A DNA stretch of 64,000 bases from an uncultured bacterium. GTDB taxonomy: Bacteria; Actinomycetota; Coriobacteriia; Coriobacteriales; Coriobacteriaceae. Of this stretch, positions 8,966 to 19,520 are shown piece after piece. The stretch lies in the NCBI GenBank assembly GCA_905214105.1, contig CAJMKK010000003.1, positions 62,001 to 126,000 on the forward strand. The letters are read 5' to 3'. Below the pieces are notes generated by a model. That model was not told the origin of the DNA and searched no databases. It saw only the letters and a program-made list of their open reading frames with translations. The translations under genes were made by a program, and so were the position numbers. How positions within the stretch are numbered: position 1 is the stretch's first letter; every line of letters begins with the position of its first letter.

Positions 8966-10153
8966 CTAATTACATTCGTCGACAAACCTTGCCATCGCGG
9001 AGCGAACATCGGGATCAGACAAAACATCCTTAGCAAAATGATCATGCCCACAGATGTCCATTAGTATGTAAGGCCATCCAGGATAGCAATCATCAGCGAC
9101 CTTTTCCGCTTTCGCGGGAACCAAAAAAGAGAAGCTGTCAAACGGATGCTTTCTTACGGGAAGGATATCGTTGCAGTCCCAAATTATTTTACGTTTAGGG
9201 GCATCAAAAACGTTATCAATCGCGTATGCAAAATCACCATGAGACTCATCGGTCAACAAACCTAGATCATGAGCCTTTTCGTTAAACGAATCGAATACGC
9301 TCTGGACAAGATCAATCTCCGCAGAAGAAACAACTGTTCTCTGAGCCTCCAAGTCAACATCCCCGCACTGCACGCTAAGACCACTGTCGGGATGAACCAT
9401 CCAAGGATTATCTTTCCAAAAACTAAACTCACGTTCATTTTTGTCAAAGAAATCCATAAGCTCAATTCTGAGTTGCCTAAGCTGATCGTTCGCACGCTTG
9501 GAATTCTCGGCCGCCCGGTCGTAAATCGAAATGTCCACAAAACAAGGTATAAGCGAATTAGTTGAACAAAAGCGAACTTGACGACACTTTACAAACCAGT
9601 CATATACGAGAGTGATTTGATATTCAGGGTCGTTTTTCAAAGCGGCAGTGAGCTTATCCACATCGGATCTAATCATACAAATATCAATATCGTCGTCCCA
9701 AGGAATAAAACTCGATCGAGACAAGGTGCCAACAAGAGAACCATAAGAAAGCCAGTATTGAATATTATTGGCAGTACAAATCGCGTCTAGCTTACTCATC
9801 AACGCTGCGTTTGCCTGCTGCATCAATCGAATATCGCCCTCGGCGTTGGGCAACGCATCAAAGATTTTGCAACGGAGCTCAAAAGGGGTGAGATCGGGGT
9901 ACGCACGTCGCGCTAGCAATTCAAAGCGAAGGCTCATTTGTTCTGACAGACTTTGCTGGCGTTGCTTGAGCAATTCAATTTCTGGAAATAAACGAGTATC
10001 GAATTTGTAATTGATATTCATATTGATGCCGTTATCAGCCTGCTCGATACGCGAAAATACCTCGTCAAAGCGATGGTCCATATCATCATGCATAGCATGT
10101 AACGATCGAGATGAACCAGGAAGGACTCTTTTAATAGTAGAAAGCAAGGACAT
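8966..10153 (-). CDS. LicD family phosphotransferase
   Basis: The core (about residues 125-180) carries the LicD/fukutin signature YWLSYGSLVGTLSRSSFIPWDDDIDI, a nucleotidyltransferase-fold metal site. A more variable C-terminal region follows, containing WDCNDILPVRKHPFDSF. Family members transfer phosphocholine or other phospho-substituents from CDP-linked donors to wall or capsule sugars. The first 100 residues are charged and probably coiled-coil. The start ATG has GGAAGG upstream. It lies between two GlfT2-like genes, which suggests that it decorates the galactofuran. No choline uptake or licABC genes are visible here, so the substituent is unknown. Confidence 0.85.
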   Translation of the reverse strand: MSLLSTIKRVLPGSSRSLHAMHDDMDHRFDEVFSRIEQADNGINMNINYKFDTRLFPEIELLKQRQQSLSEQMSLRFELLARRAYPDLTPFELRCKIFDALPNAEGDIRLMQQANAALMSKLDAICTANNIQYWLSYGSLVGTLSRSSFIPWDDDIDICMIRSDVDKLTAALKNDPEYQITLVYDWFVKCRQVRFCSTNSLIPCFVDISIYDRAAENSKRANDQLRQLRIELMDFFDKNEREFSFWKDNPWMVHPDSGLSVQCGDVDLEAQRTVVSSAEIDLVQSVFDSFNEKAHDLGLLTDESHGDFAYAIDNVFDAPKRKIIWDCNDILPVRKHPFDSFSFLVPAKAEKVADDCYPGWPYILMDICGHDHFAKDVLSDPDVRSAMARFVDECN

Positions 10154-10200
10154 GGCTTAACCTTCCCAACGACTAACAATAAACGAAGCATAATTACTCA

Positions 10201-10245
10201 TATGATACAAAAGAATGAGTGGGTCCCACTTTGAAACCCACTCAT
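10201..10245 (-). terminator. Hairpin terminator between GlfT2-like paralogue 2 and licD-like gene
   Basis: On the minus strand ATGAGTGGGT and ACCCACTCAT (10215-10224 / 10236-10245) form a 10-bp stem followed by CTTTTGTATC. It lies eight bases past the stop of the upstream gene. It could limit read-through from the rml genes into licD. Confidence 0.65.
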
Positions 10246-10252
10246 ATGAAGG

Positions 10253-12133
10253 CTACTCCGACGCCTCTTTCAAATACTGTTTCCAGAAATCGATCGAAGT
10301 AAAGACATCTCTATACGAAGCGTATTCGGAATAAATCTTGTCTTTGTTACGTTTGAAGTCCTTCTCGGCTTTACGAAAACGAGTCCAAACCTCTTTGAAT
10401 CGCTTCTTATCCATGTGTCTAATGGCGCCCTTTTTATTTGGCATATCTACAACAATAAGCGTGTCAACGTCCCTGATTTTACCGGCGGGATAAACCCATC
10501 CCGCAGCATCAATGACAGAGACCTTACCCCTGCGCTTAGCAGAGTCATTAACAAAGCGATGGCCATTAATGGTCAGATAATCCTTAAATGCCTTCAGCCT
10601 AGACCTGTCCCCTTCGAGGCTCAAATTGCCAAAAGTTAACTGCGTTAAGTCGACGCCCAGCTCTAGCGCCTGAGGAATGAGTTGCTCGATGGGAATCAAT
10701 TGTTCCCTTTCACGATTTGCCGCCATAAAGCGAGCTTCAGCAACCGGATGAGAAATCCACTCCGGACCTCTCAAAAAATCTTCAAGACCTTTTACGGCAA
10801 GAGCAGCTTCATCGTAATTAAATTTCTTCAAGTCGAGCTCAACTTCACGACGAATCTCATAAAGAAAATCAGAGAGAGGCGCAGCTCCAGTTGTCGCCTG
10901 ACTGATTAGCGTATTTCGGCTTACCTGATAACGCTCCACGGCAGCACTATACTTAAACTTAAAGGAATTATGCCAAACGCAAATACCATTCATGGACATG
11001 AACTTGGGCTTGCAGCGAAGCGCGTACTCGGCGTCATCCGAACGAACAAATAAAGGCAAAGGCAGCCCCTCGCGCTCAATCGTTGCGGTAGGTATAACGC
11101 AATACCACCAGCCAGCATACTGTTGGGCAGTGTCCTCATAAAGGCCAGTTGGGGCCTTATATATCTCGGTCTCAACGACATCATGAAGTGAGGTCATATA
11201 GCCTGCAGGCTTAAGGGGAGAAAAAGTTCCCTTAGCAGTAAAGAACCCTAAATCCTCGGTACGCAAATTGGGCTCTTCCAAGCTCATCATGGCACCCGAT
11301 AAAAAGGCCTCAGCATATTCTTCTTTGAGAAGAGAGAGCAGGTTGAAAGTGCGGATAAAACTCTCGGGAAGAACCTCGACATCATCGTCCATCAGAAGAA
11401 CATGAGTCGCTTTAGGATTCTGCTCAAGTGACTCAATCATCCCCCGAGCAAAACCACCAGACCCGCCAACATTAGGATTTGGATGAACAGTAACACGCGA
11501 TGAATCCAAGTTTGCACTATTCAGCGAACAGCCATTATCAATAATGTGTACGTGGAAATGATCAGCAATCTCTTCATCAGAATCAATAATGTTCTTTTGT
11601 AAAAGAGATACGTTACGGACAATATAGTCTTCTTTTTTAAACGTAGTAGTTGCAAGCGCTAGCTCAACTGGATGAATATCCAGTTCTTCACAATCGCAAT
11701 AATAATACGCATTCCGAATATTAACAGGGCCTTCAGTACTGATATTAAAAGCGTGCAGAATCTCTCCCTCACAAAGGGAGAGTTCGATTTCAGCTGCACT
11801 CCATTCATCGGATCGTTGCAAACTAACCGCAGAGCCATCAATTGTAGAAGGAATCCAAGAATAATTATTTGCATACGTCTGCTGAAGCGTTAAGGCGGAG
11901 CCGCAATACTCGATATGAAGATAAAACGCCTTTGCAGTAGTGTATTTTCGCCACTTATAAATGGATAGCGCATTAAAATATGTTGTGAAATCAACATTGG
12001 TCGATTTCATGATTTCAATAGCGGCATTCGAAGTTGGAATAACAAGACCCTCCGTTGCCCTATAGCAAAGCAATGGATACTGCAGCATCGCATCAGATCC
12101 GTTAAAAATCAAATTTGCAAGTTTAAAATGCAT
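10253..12133 (-). CDS. GlfT2-like galactofuranosyltransferase (GT2), paralogue 2
   Basis: This is a 626-residue paralogue of the protein at 7092 with the same domain order: beta-sandwich N-terminus starting MHFKLANLIF, a GT-A core, and a helical C-terminus. The core has HPNPNVGGSGGFARGM, LLMDDDVEVLPES and FVRSDDAEYALR, followed by WHNSFKFKY. Two diverged copies in one operon suggest initiating and polymerising roles, or two acceptors. The start is taken at the ATG at 12133 that aligns with MQFKLANVVL of the other copy. The ribosome binding site (GGATGG) is modest. GC content is clearly lower than in the neighbouring rml genes. Confidence 0.88.
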   Translation of the reverse strand: MHFKLANLIFNGSDAMLQYPLLCYRATEGLVIPTSNAAIEIMKSTNVDFTTYFNALSIYKWRKYTTAKAFYLHIEYCGSALTLQQTYANNYSWIPSTIDGSAVSLQRSDEWSAAEIELSLCEGEILHAFNISTEGPVNIRNAYYYCDCEELDIHPVELALATTTFKKEDYIVRNVSLLQKNIIDSDEEIADHFHVHIIDNGCSLNSANLDSSRVTVHPNPNVGGSGGFARGMIESLEQNPKATHVLLMDDDVEVLPESFIRTFNLLSLLKEEYAEAFLSGAMMSLEEPNLRTEDLGFFTAKGTFSPLKPAGYMTSLHDVVETEIYKAPTGLYEDTAQQYAGWWYCVIPTATIEREGLPLPLFVRSDDAEYALRCKPKFMSMNGICVWHNSFKFKYSAAVERYQVSRNTLISQATTGAAPLSDFLYEIRREVELDLKKFNYDEAALAVKGLEDFLRGPEWISHPVAEARFMAANREREQLIPIEQLIPQALELGVDLTQLTFGNLSLEGDRSRLKAFKDYLTINGHRFVNDSAKRRGKVSVIDAAGWVYPAGKIRDVDTLIVVDMPNKKGAIRHMDKKRFKEVWTRFRKAEKDFKRNKDKIYSEYASYRDVFTSIDFWKQYLKEASE

Positions 12134-12191
12134 TGAAAACCATCCAAAAAATTCCTGGTGCAACTTGGCAAAATGGCATAAATGCCCATGG

Positions 12192-12232
12192 CATTGTTTG
12201 CATTCTCACTGATTTTAAGAATGCAAACAATG
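12192..12232. repeat. 15-bp perfect inverted repeat downstream of rmlC-rmlD
   Basis: CATTGTTTGCATTCT (12192-12206) and AGAATGCAAACAATG (12218-12232) flank an 11-base spacer. It starts 12 bases past the rmlCD stop. No U tract follows on either strand, so an mRNA-stabilising hairpin or an operator for the GlfT2-like gene is as likely as a terminator. Confidence 0.6.
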
Positions 12233-12244
12233 TACTAAAGGCAT

Positions 12245-13693
12245 CTAATCAAAATGAAGTTTTAGCTCTTCCTCCCAGTCGGGCATTCGGAAGCCGACCG
12301 ACTCGAGCCTGGACAGGTCGAGTGCGGAGTGAACCGGGCGCGGTGCGATGGGGCCCTCGGCGTTCGCGTAGTAGTCGGCGGTGCCGACCGGCACGACCCT
12401 GTCGCCGTTGCCGTTGGCGGCCTCGAAGACGGCGCGGGCGATGTCCGCCCAGGACTTCACGGCGCCGGAGCCGGTGCAGTTGTAGGTGCCGTAGGGCGCA
12501 TGGGTCCCCAGCACGTGGAAGATGGCAGCCGCCATGTCGCGCGTGAAGGTCAGGCGGCCCAGCTGGTCGTCGACGACCGTGACCTGCTCGAGCCCGTCCT
12601 CGGGGTCGGCGACGCGGTCGGACAGCCCCCTCATGGTCTTCACGAAGTTGTGCCCCTCGCCGATGACCCAGGAGCTGCGCATGATGTAGTGGCGGGGGCA
12701 CCCGGCCACGGCGATGTCGCCGGCGGCCTTGGTCTGGCCGTAGACGGACAGCGGGCTGAGGGGCTCGTCCTCCGTGTGGACCTCGGCCGTGCCGTCGAAG
12801 ACGTAGTCGGAGGACACGTGGACGAGCGTGATGCCGTGCGCGGCGCAGGTGCGGGCGAGAAGCGCCGGCCCGGTCGCGTTGGCCTTCCAGGCGGTCACGC
12901 GGCCCTCGGGGGCCTCCGCCTTATCAACAGCCGTGTAGGCGCCGCAGTTGATCACGGTGCCGTAGAGCGACCAGTCGTACCGCGAATAGGCGTCCGGGTC
13001 GGACATGTCGAAGGTGTCGATGTCGCAGAAGTCGAAGTCCTTGGCGACCCCGCGCTCCTCGGCGAGGGCGTGCACGGCGTGCCCCAGTTGGCCGTTGCAG
13101 CCGGTGACGAGCGTTCGTTTCGGCGCCATGGGGACGACGTCCTTGAGCATCGGGTGGTTGAGGTCGGCCTCGGATACGGTGGCCTCGTCGAGAGGGATCG
13201 GCCACTCGATGGCGAGCTCGGGGTCGGCGAGGTTCACGAAGGTGTAGGTCCTCTTCAGCTCGAGCGACCAGTGGGCGTCCACCAGGTACGTGTAGGCGGT
13301 GCCGTCCTCCAGGGCCTGGAAGGAGTTGCCCACGCCGCGCGGGACGTAGATGGCCCTGCTCGGGTCCAGGGTGCAGGTGAACACCTTGCCGAAGGTCTCG
13401 CTGCCCTCGCGCAGGTCGACCCATGCGCCGAAGACCGAGCCGCGGGCCACCGAGATGAACTTGTCCCAGGGCTCCGCGTGGATGCCGCGGGTGACGCCGC
13501 GGCTGTCGTTGTAGGAGACGTTGTTCTGGACGACGCGGAGGTCCGGGATGCCGAGTTCGGTCATCTTGGCGCGCTGCCAGTTCTCCTTGAACCAGCCGCG
13601 CGAGTCGCCGTGGACGGCGAGGTCGACGACCTTGAGGCCCTCTATGCCGGTCTCGGCGACGGCAAGTTCCTTCTCGAATGAGATGTCTGCCAT
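12245..13693 (-). CDS. Fused dTDP-4-dehydrorhamnose 3,5-epimerase / dTDP-4-dehydrorhamnose reductase (RmlC-RmlD)
   Basis: This protein performs the last two steps of dTDP-L-rhamnose synthesis. Residues about 1-195 form the RmlC cupin, with DSRGWFKENW, RGIHAEPWDKF, YVPRGVGNSF and the C-terminal W-P-I-P. Residues about 200-482 form the RmlD short-chain reductase, with TGCNGQLGHAV, the SSDYVFDG loop and YGQTKAAGD (catalytic Tyr and Lys). The ATG at 13693 is preceded by AGGAGGGG, and the gene follows rmlB by 14 bases. The DNA is much more GC-rich than the flanking glycosyltransferase genes, which suggests a different origin or stronger codon selection for the rml block. Confidence 0.93.
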   Translation of the reverse strand: MADISFEKELAVAETGIEGLKVVDLAVHGDSRGWFKENWQRAKMTELGIPDLRVVQNNVSYNDSRGVTRGIHAEPWDKFISVARGSVFGAWVDLREGSETFGKVFTCTLDPSRAIYVPRGVGNSFQALEDGTAYTYLVDAHWSLELKRTYTFVNLADPELAIEWPIPLDEATVSEADLNHPMLKDVVPMAPKRTLVTGCNGQLGHAVHALAEERGVAKDFDFCDIDTFDMSDPDAYSRYDWSLYGTVINCGAYTAVDKAEAPEGRVTAWKANATGPALLARTCAAHGITLVHVSSDYVFDGTAEVHTEDEPLSPLSVYGQTKAAGDIAVAGCPRHYIMRSSWVIGEGHNFVKTMRGLSDRVADPEDGLEQVTVVDDQLGRLTFTRDMAAAIFHVLGTHAPYGTYNCTGSGAVKSWADIARAVFEAANGNGDRVVPVGTADYYANAEGPIAPRPVHSALDLSRLESVGFRMPDWEEELKLHFD

Positions 13694-13707
13694 AGATCTA
13701 TCCCCTC

Positions 13708-14739
<1,032 letters not shown>

Positions 14740-15639
14740 CTAGTACTCGCGCGGGCTGTTGACGATCTCGCCGGCGGCGACCTTCTTGAGGTGCTGGCCG
14801 TAGACCGACTTGCCGTAGGCCTTGGCTGCCTCCTCCAGCTCTGCGGTCGTGATCCAGCCGTTCTCCCAGGCGATCTCCTCGGGCACGGACACGGGCAGGT
14901 CCTGGGAGTGCTCCACGGCGCGGACGAACTCCGCCGCCTCGTGCAGGCTCTCCATGGTGCCGGTGTCGAGCCAGGCGTACCCGCGGCCGAGGGTCACGAC
15001 GGACAGCGTCCCCTCCTCCAGGTACATCTGGTTGAGCGTGGTGATCTCCAGCTCGCCGCGGGCCGACGGCTCGACCCTATGCGCCTTGGCGGCCACGTCG
15101 CCCGGGTAGAAGTACAGGCCGGTGACGGCGTAGGAGCTCTTGGGCTCGGCGGGCTTCTCCTCGATGGAGACGGCCCTCCCCTCGCCGTCGAACTCGACGA
15201 CGCCGAAGCGCTCGGGGTCGTCCACGTGGTAGCCGAAGACCGTGGCGCGGCCCGACGCGGCGTTCTGGACGGCGCGCGTCAGGTGGCGGGACAGGCCGTT
15301 GCCGTAGAAGATGTTGTCGCCGAGGACGAGGGCGCACGGCTCGCCGGCGATGAACTCCTCGCCGATGGTGAAGGCCTGGGCCAGGCCGTCCGGGCTGGGC
15401 TGCTCGGCGTAGGAGAGGTTCACGCCGTAGCGCGAGCCGTCCCCGAGCAGGCGCTCGAAGTTGGGGAGGTCTGTCGGCGTGGAGATGACCAGGATGTCCC
15501 GGATGCCCGCCAGCATGAGTGTGCTGAGCGGGTAGTAGATCATGGGCTTGTCGTAGACCGGAAGCAGCTGCTTGGAGGTCACGAGCGTGAGCGGGTACAG
15601 GCGCGTGCCGGACCCGCCGGCGAGGATGATGCCTTTCAT
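14740..15639 (-). CDS. rmlA: Glucose-1-phosphate thymidylyltransferase
   Basis: This enzyme makes dTDP-glucose from dTTP and glucose 1-phosphate, the first step toward dTDP-rhamnose. The 299-residue protein begins [18 protein letters not shown], the nucleotide-binding signature, then has the [12 protein letters not shown] loop, [10 protein letters not shown] with the metal-binding Asp, and [10 protein letters not shown]. Length and motifs match the RmlA family closely. It starts 16 bases after the preceding GT2 gene. GC content rises abruptly at this gene. Confidence 0.96.
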   Translation of the reverse strand: MKGIILAGGSGTRLYPLTLVTSKQLLPVYDKPMIYYPLSTLMLAGIRDILVISTPTDLPNFERLLGDGSRYGVNLSYAEQPSPDGLAQAFTIGEEFIAGEPCALVLGDNIFYGNGLSRHLTRAVQNAASGRATVFGYHVDDPERFGVVEFDGEGRAVSIEEKPAEPKSSYAVTGLYFYPGDVAAKAHRVEPSARGELEITTLNQMYLEEGTLSVVTLGRGYAWLDTGTMESLHEAAEFVRAVEHSQDLPVSVPEEIAWENGWITTAELEEAAKAYGKSVYGQHLKKVAAGEIVNSPREY

Positions 15640-15655
15640 TCAATCACTTCCAAAG

Positions 15656-16471
15656 TCAGTGAACGGAAAAATAAATCCGTTTAGCAATGTTCCTGATTGA
15701 GAGCGACAATTTACGAGCGGTTAAATCAACCGACGATATATTGATACCATCGAGTGAACAGATTGCTCGCACAAAATCAAACTCATCGCGTTTCAATTGC
15801 TCTTTTTTATCCTTAAAAAGTGAGTTCGTAGTAGATTCGTTGCACACTCTAAAATAGGAATAAATTGAGTCTAGATAGCAGACATCACCATTAAGTGATA
15901 GACGAATCCAATACTCCCAATCAGGGGAGTAACACAAAGAATCATTAAAGGGTCCAACCTTTTGCCAGCAATCTCTACGAAACATGACATTAGAAGGCTC
16001 TCCATAGATATTATGAGTTCGAAATGTCTTGCGGGCAAAATCAGAGCCTTTTAAAACCATATCCCGCTTAAAAGGTCTCCTCTTCATTGTAATGGCACCA
16101 TTCGAGTCAATAACACATGAAGCGCTGAAGCAGAGGGAGCACTTTGGATTAGCATCCAGTGCTGCAACCTCAGACTCAAGAGCCCCGGGTAACAAAATAT
16201 CATCCTGAAAGAGGAAATGAATATACTCGCCAGAAGAATTCTCAATGGCATTATTCCAGTTTCCAACAAGACCGAGATTACTGGAGTTCCTAAATACCTT
16301 AATTCGAGAATCCGTTAGCTTGGAAACAATCTCAAATGTTCCATCAGTTGACTGATCATCGAAAATTAATAATTCGAAATCGCGGAAAGACTGGCTTAAC
16401 ACCGAATCAATTGCCTTCAAAATGTACTTAGCACCATTAAAACAAGGCATCAACACACTAACTTTAGGCAT
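15656..16471 (-). CDS. GT2 family glycosyltransferase
   Basis: The 271-residue protein is a soluble GT-A transferase with VLMPCFNGAKYILKAIDSVL at the start, FDDQSTDGT, and FLFQDDILLPG as the metal-binding acidic motif. A GEPSNVMFRRD acceptor-side segment and a YSPDWEYWIRL motif follow. The start is the ATG at 16471, preceded by AAGGAGG, and it overlaps the end of the gtrB-like gene by eight bases. Being directly upstream of rmlA it could be a rhamnosyltransferase, but nothing in the sequence proves the donor. Confidence 0.85.
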   Translation of the reverse strand: MPKVSVLMPCFNGAKYILKAIDSVLSQSFRDFELLIFDDQSTDGTFEIVSKLTDSRIKVFRNSSNLGLVGNWNNAIENSSGEYIHFLFQDDILLPGALESEVAALDANPKCSLCFSASCVIDSNGAITMKRRPFKRDMVLKGSDFARKTFRTHNIYGEPSNVMFRRDCWQKVGPFNDSLCYSPDWEYWIRLSLNGDVCYLDSIYSYFRVCNESTTNSLFKDKKEQLKRDEFDFVRAICSLDGINISSVDLTARKLSLSIRNIAKRIYFSVH

Positions 16472-17456
16472 CCTTGTCCTCCTTATCGGACAAAAATTCC
16501 TCAATAAAATAGCGAGGACGATGCTTCGTCTCCATATAAGTCTTTCCAACGTACTCGCCGATGACACCCAAAGCCAAAAGTTGAAGTCCGCCAAGACACC
16601 AAATTGACATAATGATGCTTGTCCAGCCAACTTGTACATCGCCAATAAAATGACCAATTAAAAGATATACAAGTGCAAATAAACTAAAAATAGAAATGAT
16701 TAAACCGGTGAGAGTAATTATCCTAATCGGTTTAGTACTAAAAGACGTTATACCTTCAAAAGCAAATGACAACATTTTACCGAGCGTGTATTTAGATTCG
16801 CCGGCAAACCGTTTCCCTCGCGAATAATACACGCAGCAAGATTTGAAACCAACTAAAGGAACCAAACCACGAAGAAATAGATTAACCTCACGGAATTGAG
16901 ACAATGCAAGAACAGCACGCTTGGACATCAATCTATAGTCAGCATGGTTATAAACAGCATCGACACCCAACGAAGACTGTAAGCGATAAAAAGATTGTGC
17001 GGTAAAACGTTTTAGAAAGGAATCACTAGAACGATCATTTCGTACACCATATACAACTTCATAGCCTTCGCGAGCTCTTGAAACCATTTCATCAAGCGCA
17101 TTGATATCATCTTGTAAATCAGCGTCCATCGATGCTATTAAATCAGCAAACTCCGCTGCCTTGTGTAACCCAGAAAGTAAAGCCTTCTGATGGCCACAAT
17201 TCCTAGAGAGCTTAAGTCCACAGAATAAGGAATTAGATTGATGAAGACTTTCGATGATCTCCCAAGTCTTATCGGATGACCCATCGTCAACTAACAAAAC
17301 CTTACTGTTCGCATTAATCTGAGACAATTTTACTAAAGTGGAAAACTTCTCAAAAAGCCTTTTAGAGGTTTCCCGCAAAACGCTCTCCTCGTTATAACAA
17401 GGAACCACGAGATAGAGAATCGGCAATATGTCCATCTTTGTCATGCAAGCACCCAT
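16464..17456 (-). CDS. GtrB-like polyprenyl-phosphate glycosyltransferase
   Basis: This predicted inner-membrane enzyme transfers a sugar from a nucleotide donor to undecaprenyl phosphate. The GT2 core shows VVPCYNEESVL, VDDGSSDKTWEII, RNCGHQKALLSGL and MDADLQDD, all typical of the GtrB/DPM branch. It ends with two hydrophobic helices (about residues 233-260 and 268-295). The ATG at 17456 overlaps the gtrA-like stop (TGATG), which implies translational coupling. An ATG four codons later is an alternative. With the neighbouring GtrA-like flippase and PMT-like transferase it forms a three-component glycosylation cassette. Confidence 0.88.
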   Translation of the reverse strand: MGACMTKMDILPILYLVVPCYNEESVLRETSKRLFEKFSTLVKLSQINANSKVLLVDDGSSDKTWEIIESLHQSNSLFCGLKLSRNCGHQKALLSGLHKAAEFADLIASMDADLQDDINALDEMVSRAREGYEVVYGVRNDRSSDSFLKRFTAQSFYRLQSSLGVDAVYNHADYRLMSKRAVLALSQFREVNLFLRGLVPLVGFKSCCVYYSRGKRFAGESKYTLGKMLSFAFEGITSFSTKPIRIITLTGLIISIFSLFALVYLLIGHFIGDVQVGWTSIIMSIWCLGGLQLLALGVIGEYVGKTYMETKHRPRYFIEEFLSDKEDKDA

Positions 17457-17848
17457 CACTTAAATGCCCAATACTTACTTAAAATATAATTAAGAGGATA
17501 AGTTACAAACAAGTTAAGCAGTGGACCAAGAATAGAAGAAATTCCAAGCACACTAACCCAAAAGTACAAAAGGATGTTGTTGATAATCAATCCAGTAAAA
17601 GCACTCGAAGCAAGCAGCTTGGAAAAACTTGAAATAAGTGAACTCAAATCCGATCTCTCATTATCAAAAACAAATTTATTGTTCCAATAGAAGGAATTGA
17701 TGACACCAGCAAAATATGAAACTATATTGGCGACAATATAGTTCACTCCAATAAAAAGGAGTGCCGCGTAGACTAAGTAAGAAACGATTGTATTTGAAAG
17801 TCCAACAATCGAAAACTTCAGAAATTGAATCACCGAATCTCGTTTCAT
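17456..17848 (-). CDS. GtrA-like small membrane protein
   Basis: This is a 130-residue protein with four hydrophobic helices. It matches the GtrA family, which is proposed to flip polyprenyl-linked monosaccharides across the membrane. Family marks are FLKFSIVGLSNTIVSYLVY at the N-terminus, the SFYWNNKFVF segment between helices two and three, and the ending NYILSKYWAFK. The ATG at 17848 has AAAGGG seven bases upstream. It lies between the membrane glycosyltransferase and the gtrB-like gene, the order expected for a glycan side-chain modification cassette. Confidence 0.87.
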   Translation of the reverse strand: MKRDSVIQFLKFSIVGLSNTIVSYLVYAALLFIGVNYIVANIVSYFAGVINSFYWNNKFVFDNERSDLSSLISSFSKLLASSAFTGLIINNILLYFWVSVLGISSILGPLLNLFVTYPLNYILSKYWAFK

Positions 17849-17868
17849 TAAAGACCCTTTTCCCACTG

Positions 17869-19494
17869 TTATCTATAAAGGACATAAACAAAACAAGAGG
17901 TTCCATCATCGATTTGAGTATATCCGGGCAGTTTTTTAAAACCACTATATCCTAGTTCATCTTTCAGTTGAGAAAGAACCTCTTCTTCGCAGTCGTGATT
18001 ATTCATGTAAACAACCAGATCATCAGAATCAATATAATTTCTATCGCAAAAACTGCTAATAGCTTTCTGATCAGGAATCAGCGCATGAATGCGAGACAAT
18101 TTGGCAACTTCTAATAGCTTCGCAGTGAGCTGATAGTAATCATAAGAGACAAAGAGCCCCGTTGAACCCGCGTACTTCTCTACTGCGGCTTCATTGTCAG
18201 CAGATTTCGGATATAAATACAAAGCATTGGAAGAAAAGAAAACAGAATCTGCAGCAATAATTGCGCAAACAAATACAACAGAAACTAAAATAGTGCCCCG
18301 AAAATTGAAATCAGTATTATTTCTATAGCGAATTTGCAAATATCTAAATAGATACAAGAACATTCCAAATCCAAATAGCAGTAATCCTGGATATGCTAAG
18401 CATATGTATCTTGACGAAGTAAAAGGAGATACATAGCAAGCTGTGACGTAAAAAACAAGGGATGAATTAAATAATAAAACTATATAAATCGACTCAGGAT
18501 GCTCACGATTAATTTTTTTATTCCATAGCAAGTAGAAACAAAGGGCAATTGACAAACAGAAGCTGGCAATCAAAAGAAGCCTTGATCCGAAGAACAAATC
18601 AACGGACGACGAACCTAGAAATTGCCAAATTCGTCTAAGTAATACCATTACCCCTGATTGCGATGAGGCCGATTCGACATAATGATTCCCAAACATGTTG
18701 CTTAATGCTGGAGGAAATATGATAAATGACAGACAAACCGATAAGACAATCGTGACTCCATATTTAAAGGAGAACATCCACCCTTTTCTTGCCCAAAAAT
18801 AAATAGTAAAAAAACAGGAAACAAAAAAGAGATAAATATAGAAATAGAAGTGAGTTAAAAACCCCAATAAAGAAATAACAAATAGGCGGAAATAAACCGA
18901 TCGATTGGCGAAAGCAACATTAAACATATCGTATAACGCATCAAGAAATGCTAGGGCAAGTGTCACCAATAACAGATACATTCGAATGTAGGTCACTAGA
19001 TTTAACGCTATGGGACTGAAAGCCCAAAGTGCCATTAAAATTAGAGCGACTGGCTTACTCTGAAACACTTTGTAAGAAAGCTTAAATAAAAATACTAAAC
19101 TGAGTGAATAGAAACATAGATTAGGAACCAAGCCAAACCATTTGCTAAATTCATTCGGAAACAGTGAGCAAACGGTATGAATAATGAAAAAATAGAGAGG
19201 AGGATGTGCGTCATTACTCAGATTATATAAAACCGAATCAAACCGAAACACATGCCCTGTATCAACTGTCAAATAAGACTGAATGAACGTAGGATCCATC
19301 CAGTTGGCATCCATATTGTTTTCCCAAAAAATATGTGGAAAATAAAAACTATTCGAGAGGCCGAAAGTCCACAGCTCGTCAACATGAAACCCTGTTTTCA
19401 AATTGCAATAATAAATTGCGACTAATAACGCAGCCACAAACATTACAGCAAATAAAACGCCATAAGACTTGCATCGTTTTGCACATGAATTCAT
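17869..19494 (-). CDS. PMT/ArnT-like polytopic membrane glycosyltransferase
   Basis: The 541-residue protein has about ten to twelve hydrophobic helices. The first extracytoplasmic loop carries FHVDELWTFG, with the acidic residues that bind the polyprenyl-phosphate donor in GT39/GT83 enzymes, and later DAHPPLYFFIIHT, the characteristic HPPLY motif. A C-terminal extracytoplasmic domain of about 130 residues follows. It probably transfers the sugar delivered by the GtrA/GtrB pair to an external glycan or protein (GtrC-like role). The gene is AT-rich and is the first of the minus-strand glycan operon. GGGA precedes the ATG. Confidence 0.8.
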   Translation of the reverse strand: MNSCAKRCKSYGVLFAVMFVAALLVAIYYCNLKTGFHVDELWTFGLSNSFYFPHIFWENNMDANWMDPTFIQSYLTVDTGHVFRFDSVLYNLSNDAHPPLYFFIIHTVCSLFPNEFSKWFGLVPNLCFYSLSLVFLFKLSYKVFQSKPVALILMALWAFSPIALNLVTYIRMYLLLVTLALAFLDALYDMFNVAFANRSVYFRLFVISLLGFLTHFYFYIYLFFVSCFFTIYFWARKGWMFSFKYGVTIVLSVCLSFIIFPPALSNMFGNHYVESASSQSGVMVLLRRIWQFLGSSSVDLFFGSRLLLIASFCLSIALCFYLLWNKKINREHPESIYIVLLFNSSLVFYVTACYVSPFTSSRYICLAYPGLLLFGFGMFLYLFRYLQIRYRNNTDFNFRGTILVSVVFVCAIIAADSVFFSSNALYLYPKSADNEAAVEKYAGSTGLFVSYDYYQLTAKLLEVAKLSRIHALIPDQKAISSFCDRNYIDSDDLVVYMNNHDCEEEVLSQLKDELGYSGFKKLPGYTQIDDGTSCFVYVLYR

Positions 19495-19520
19495 AAACGA
19501 GTCCCTACAATTAATTAGTA

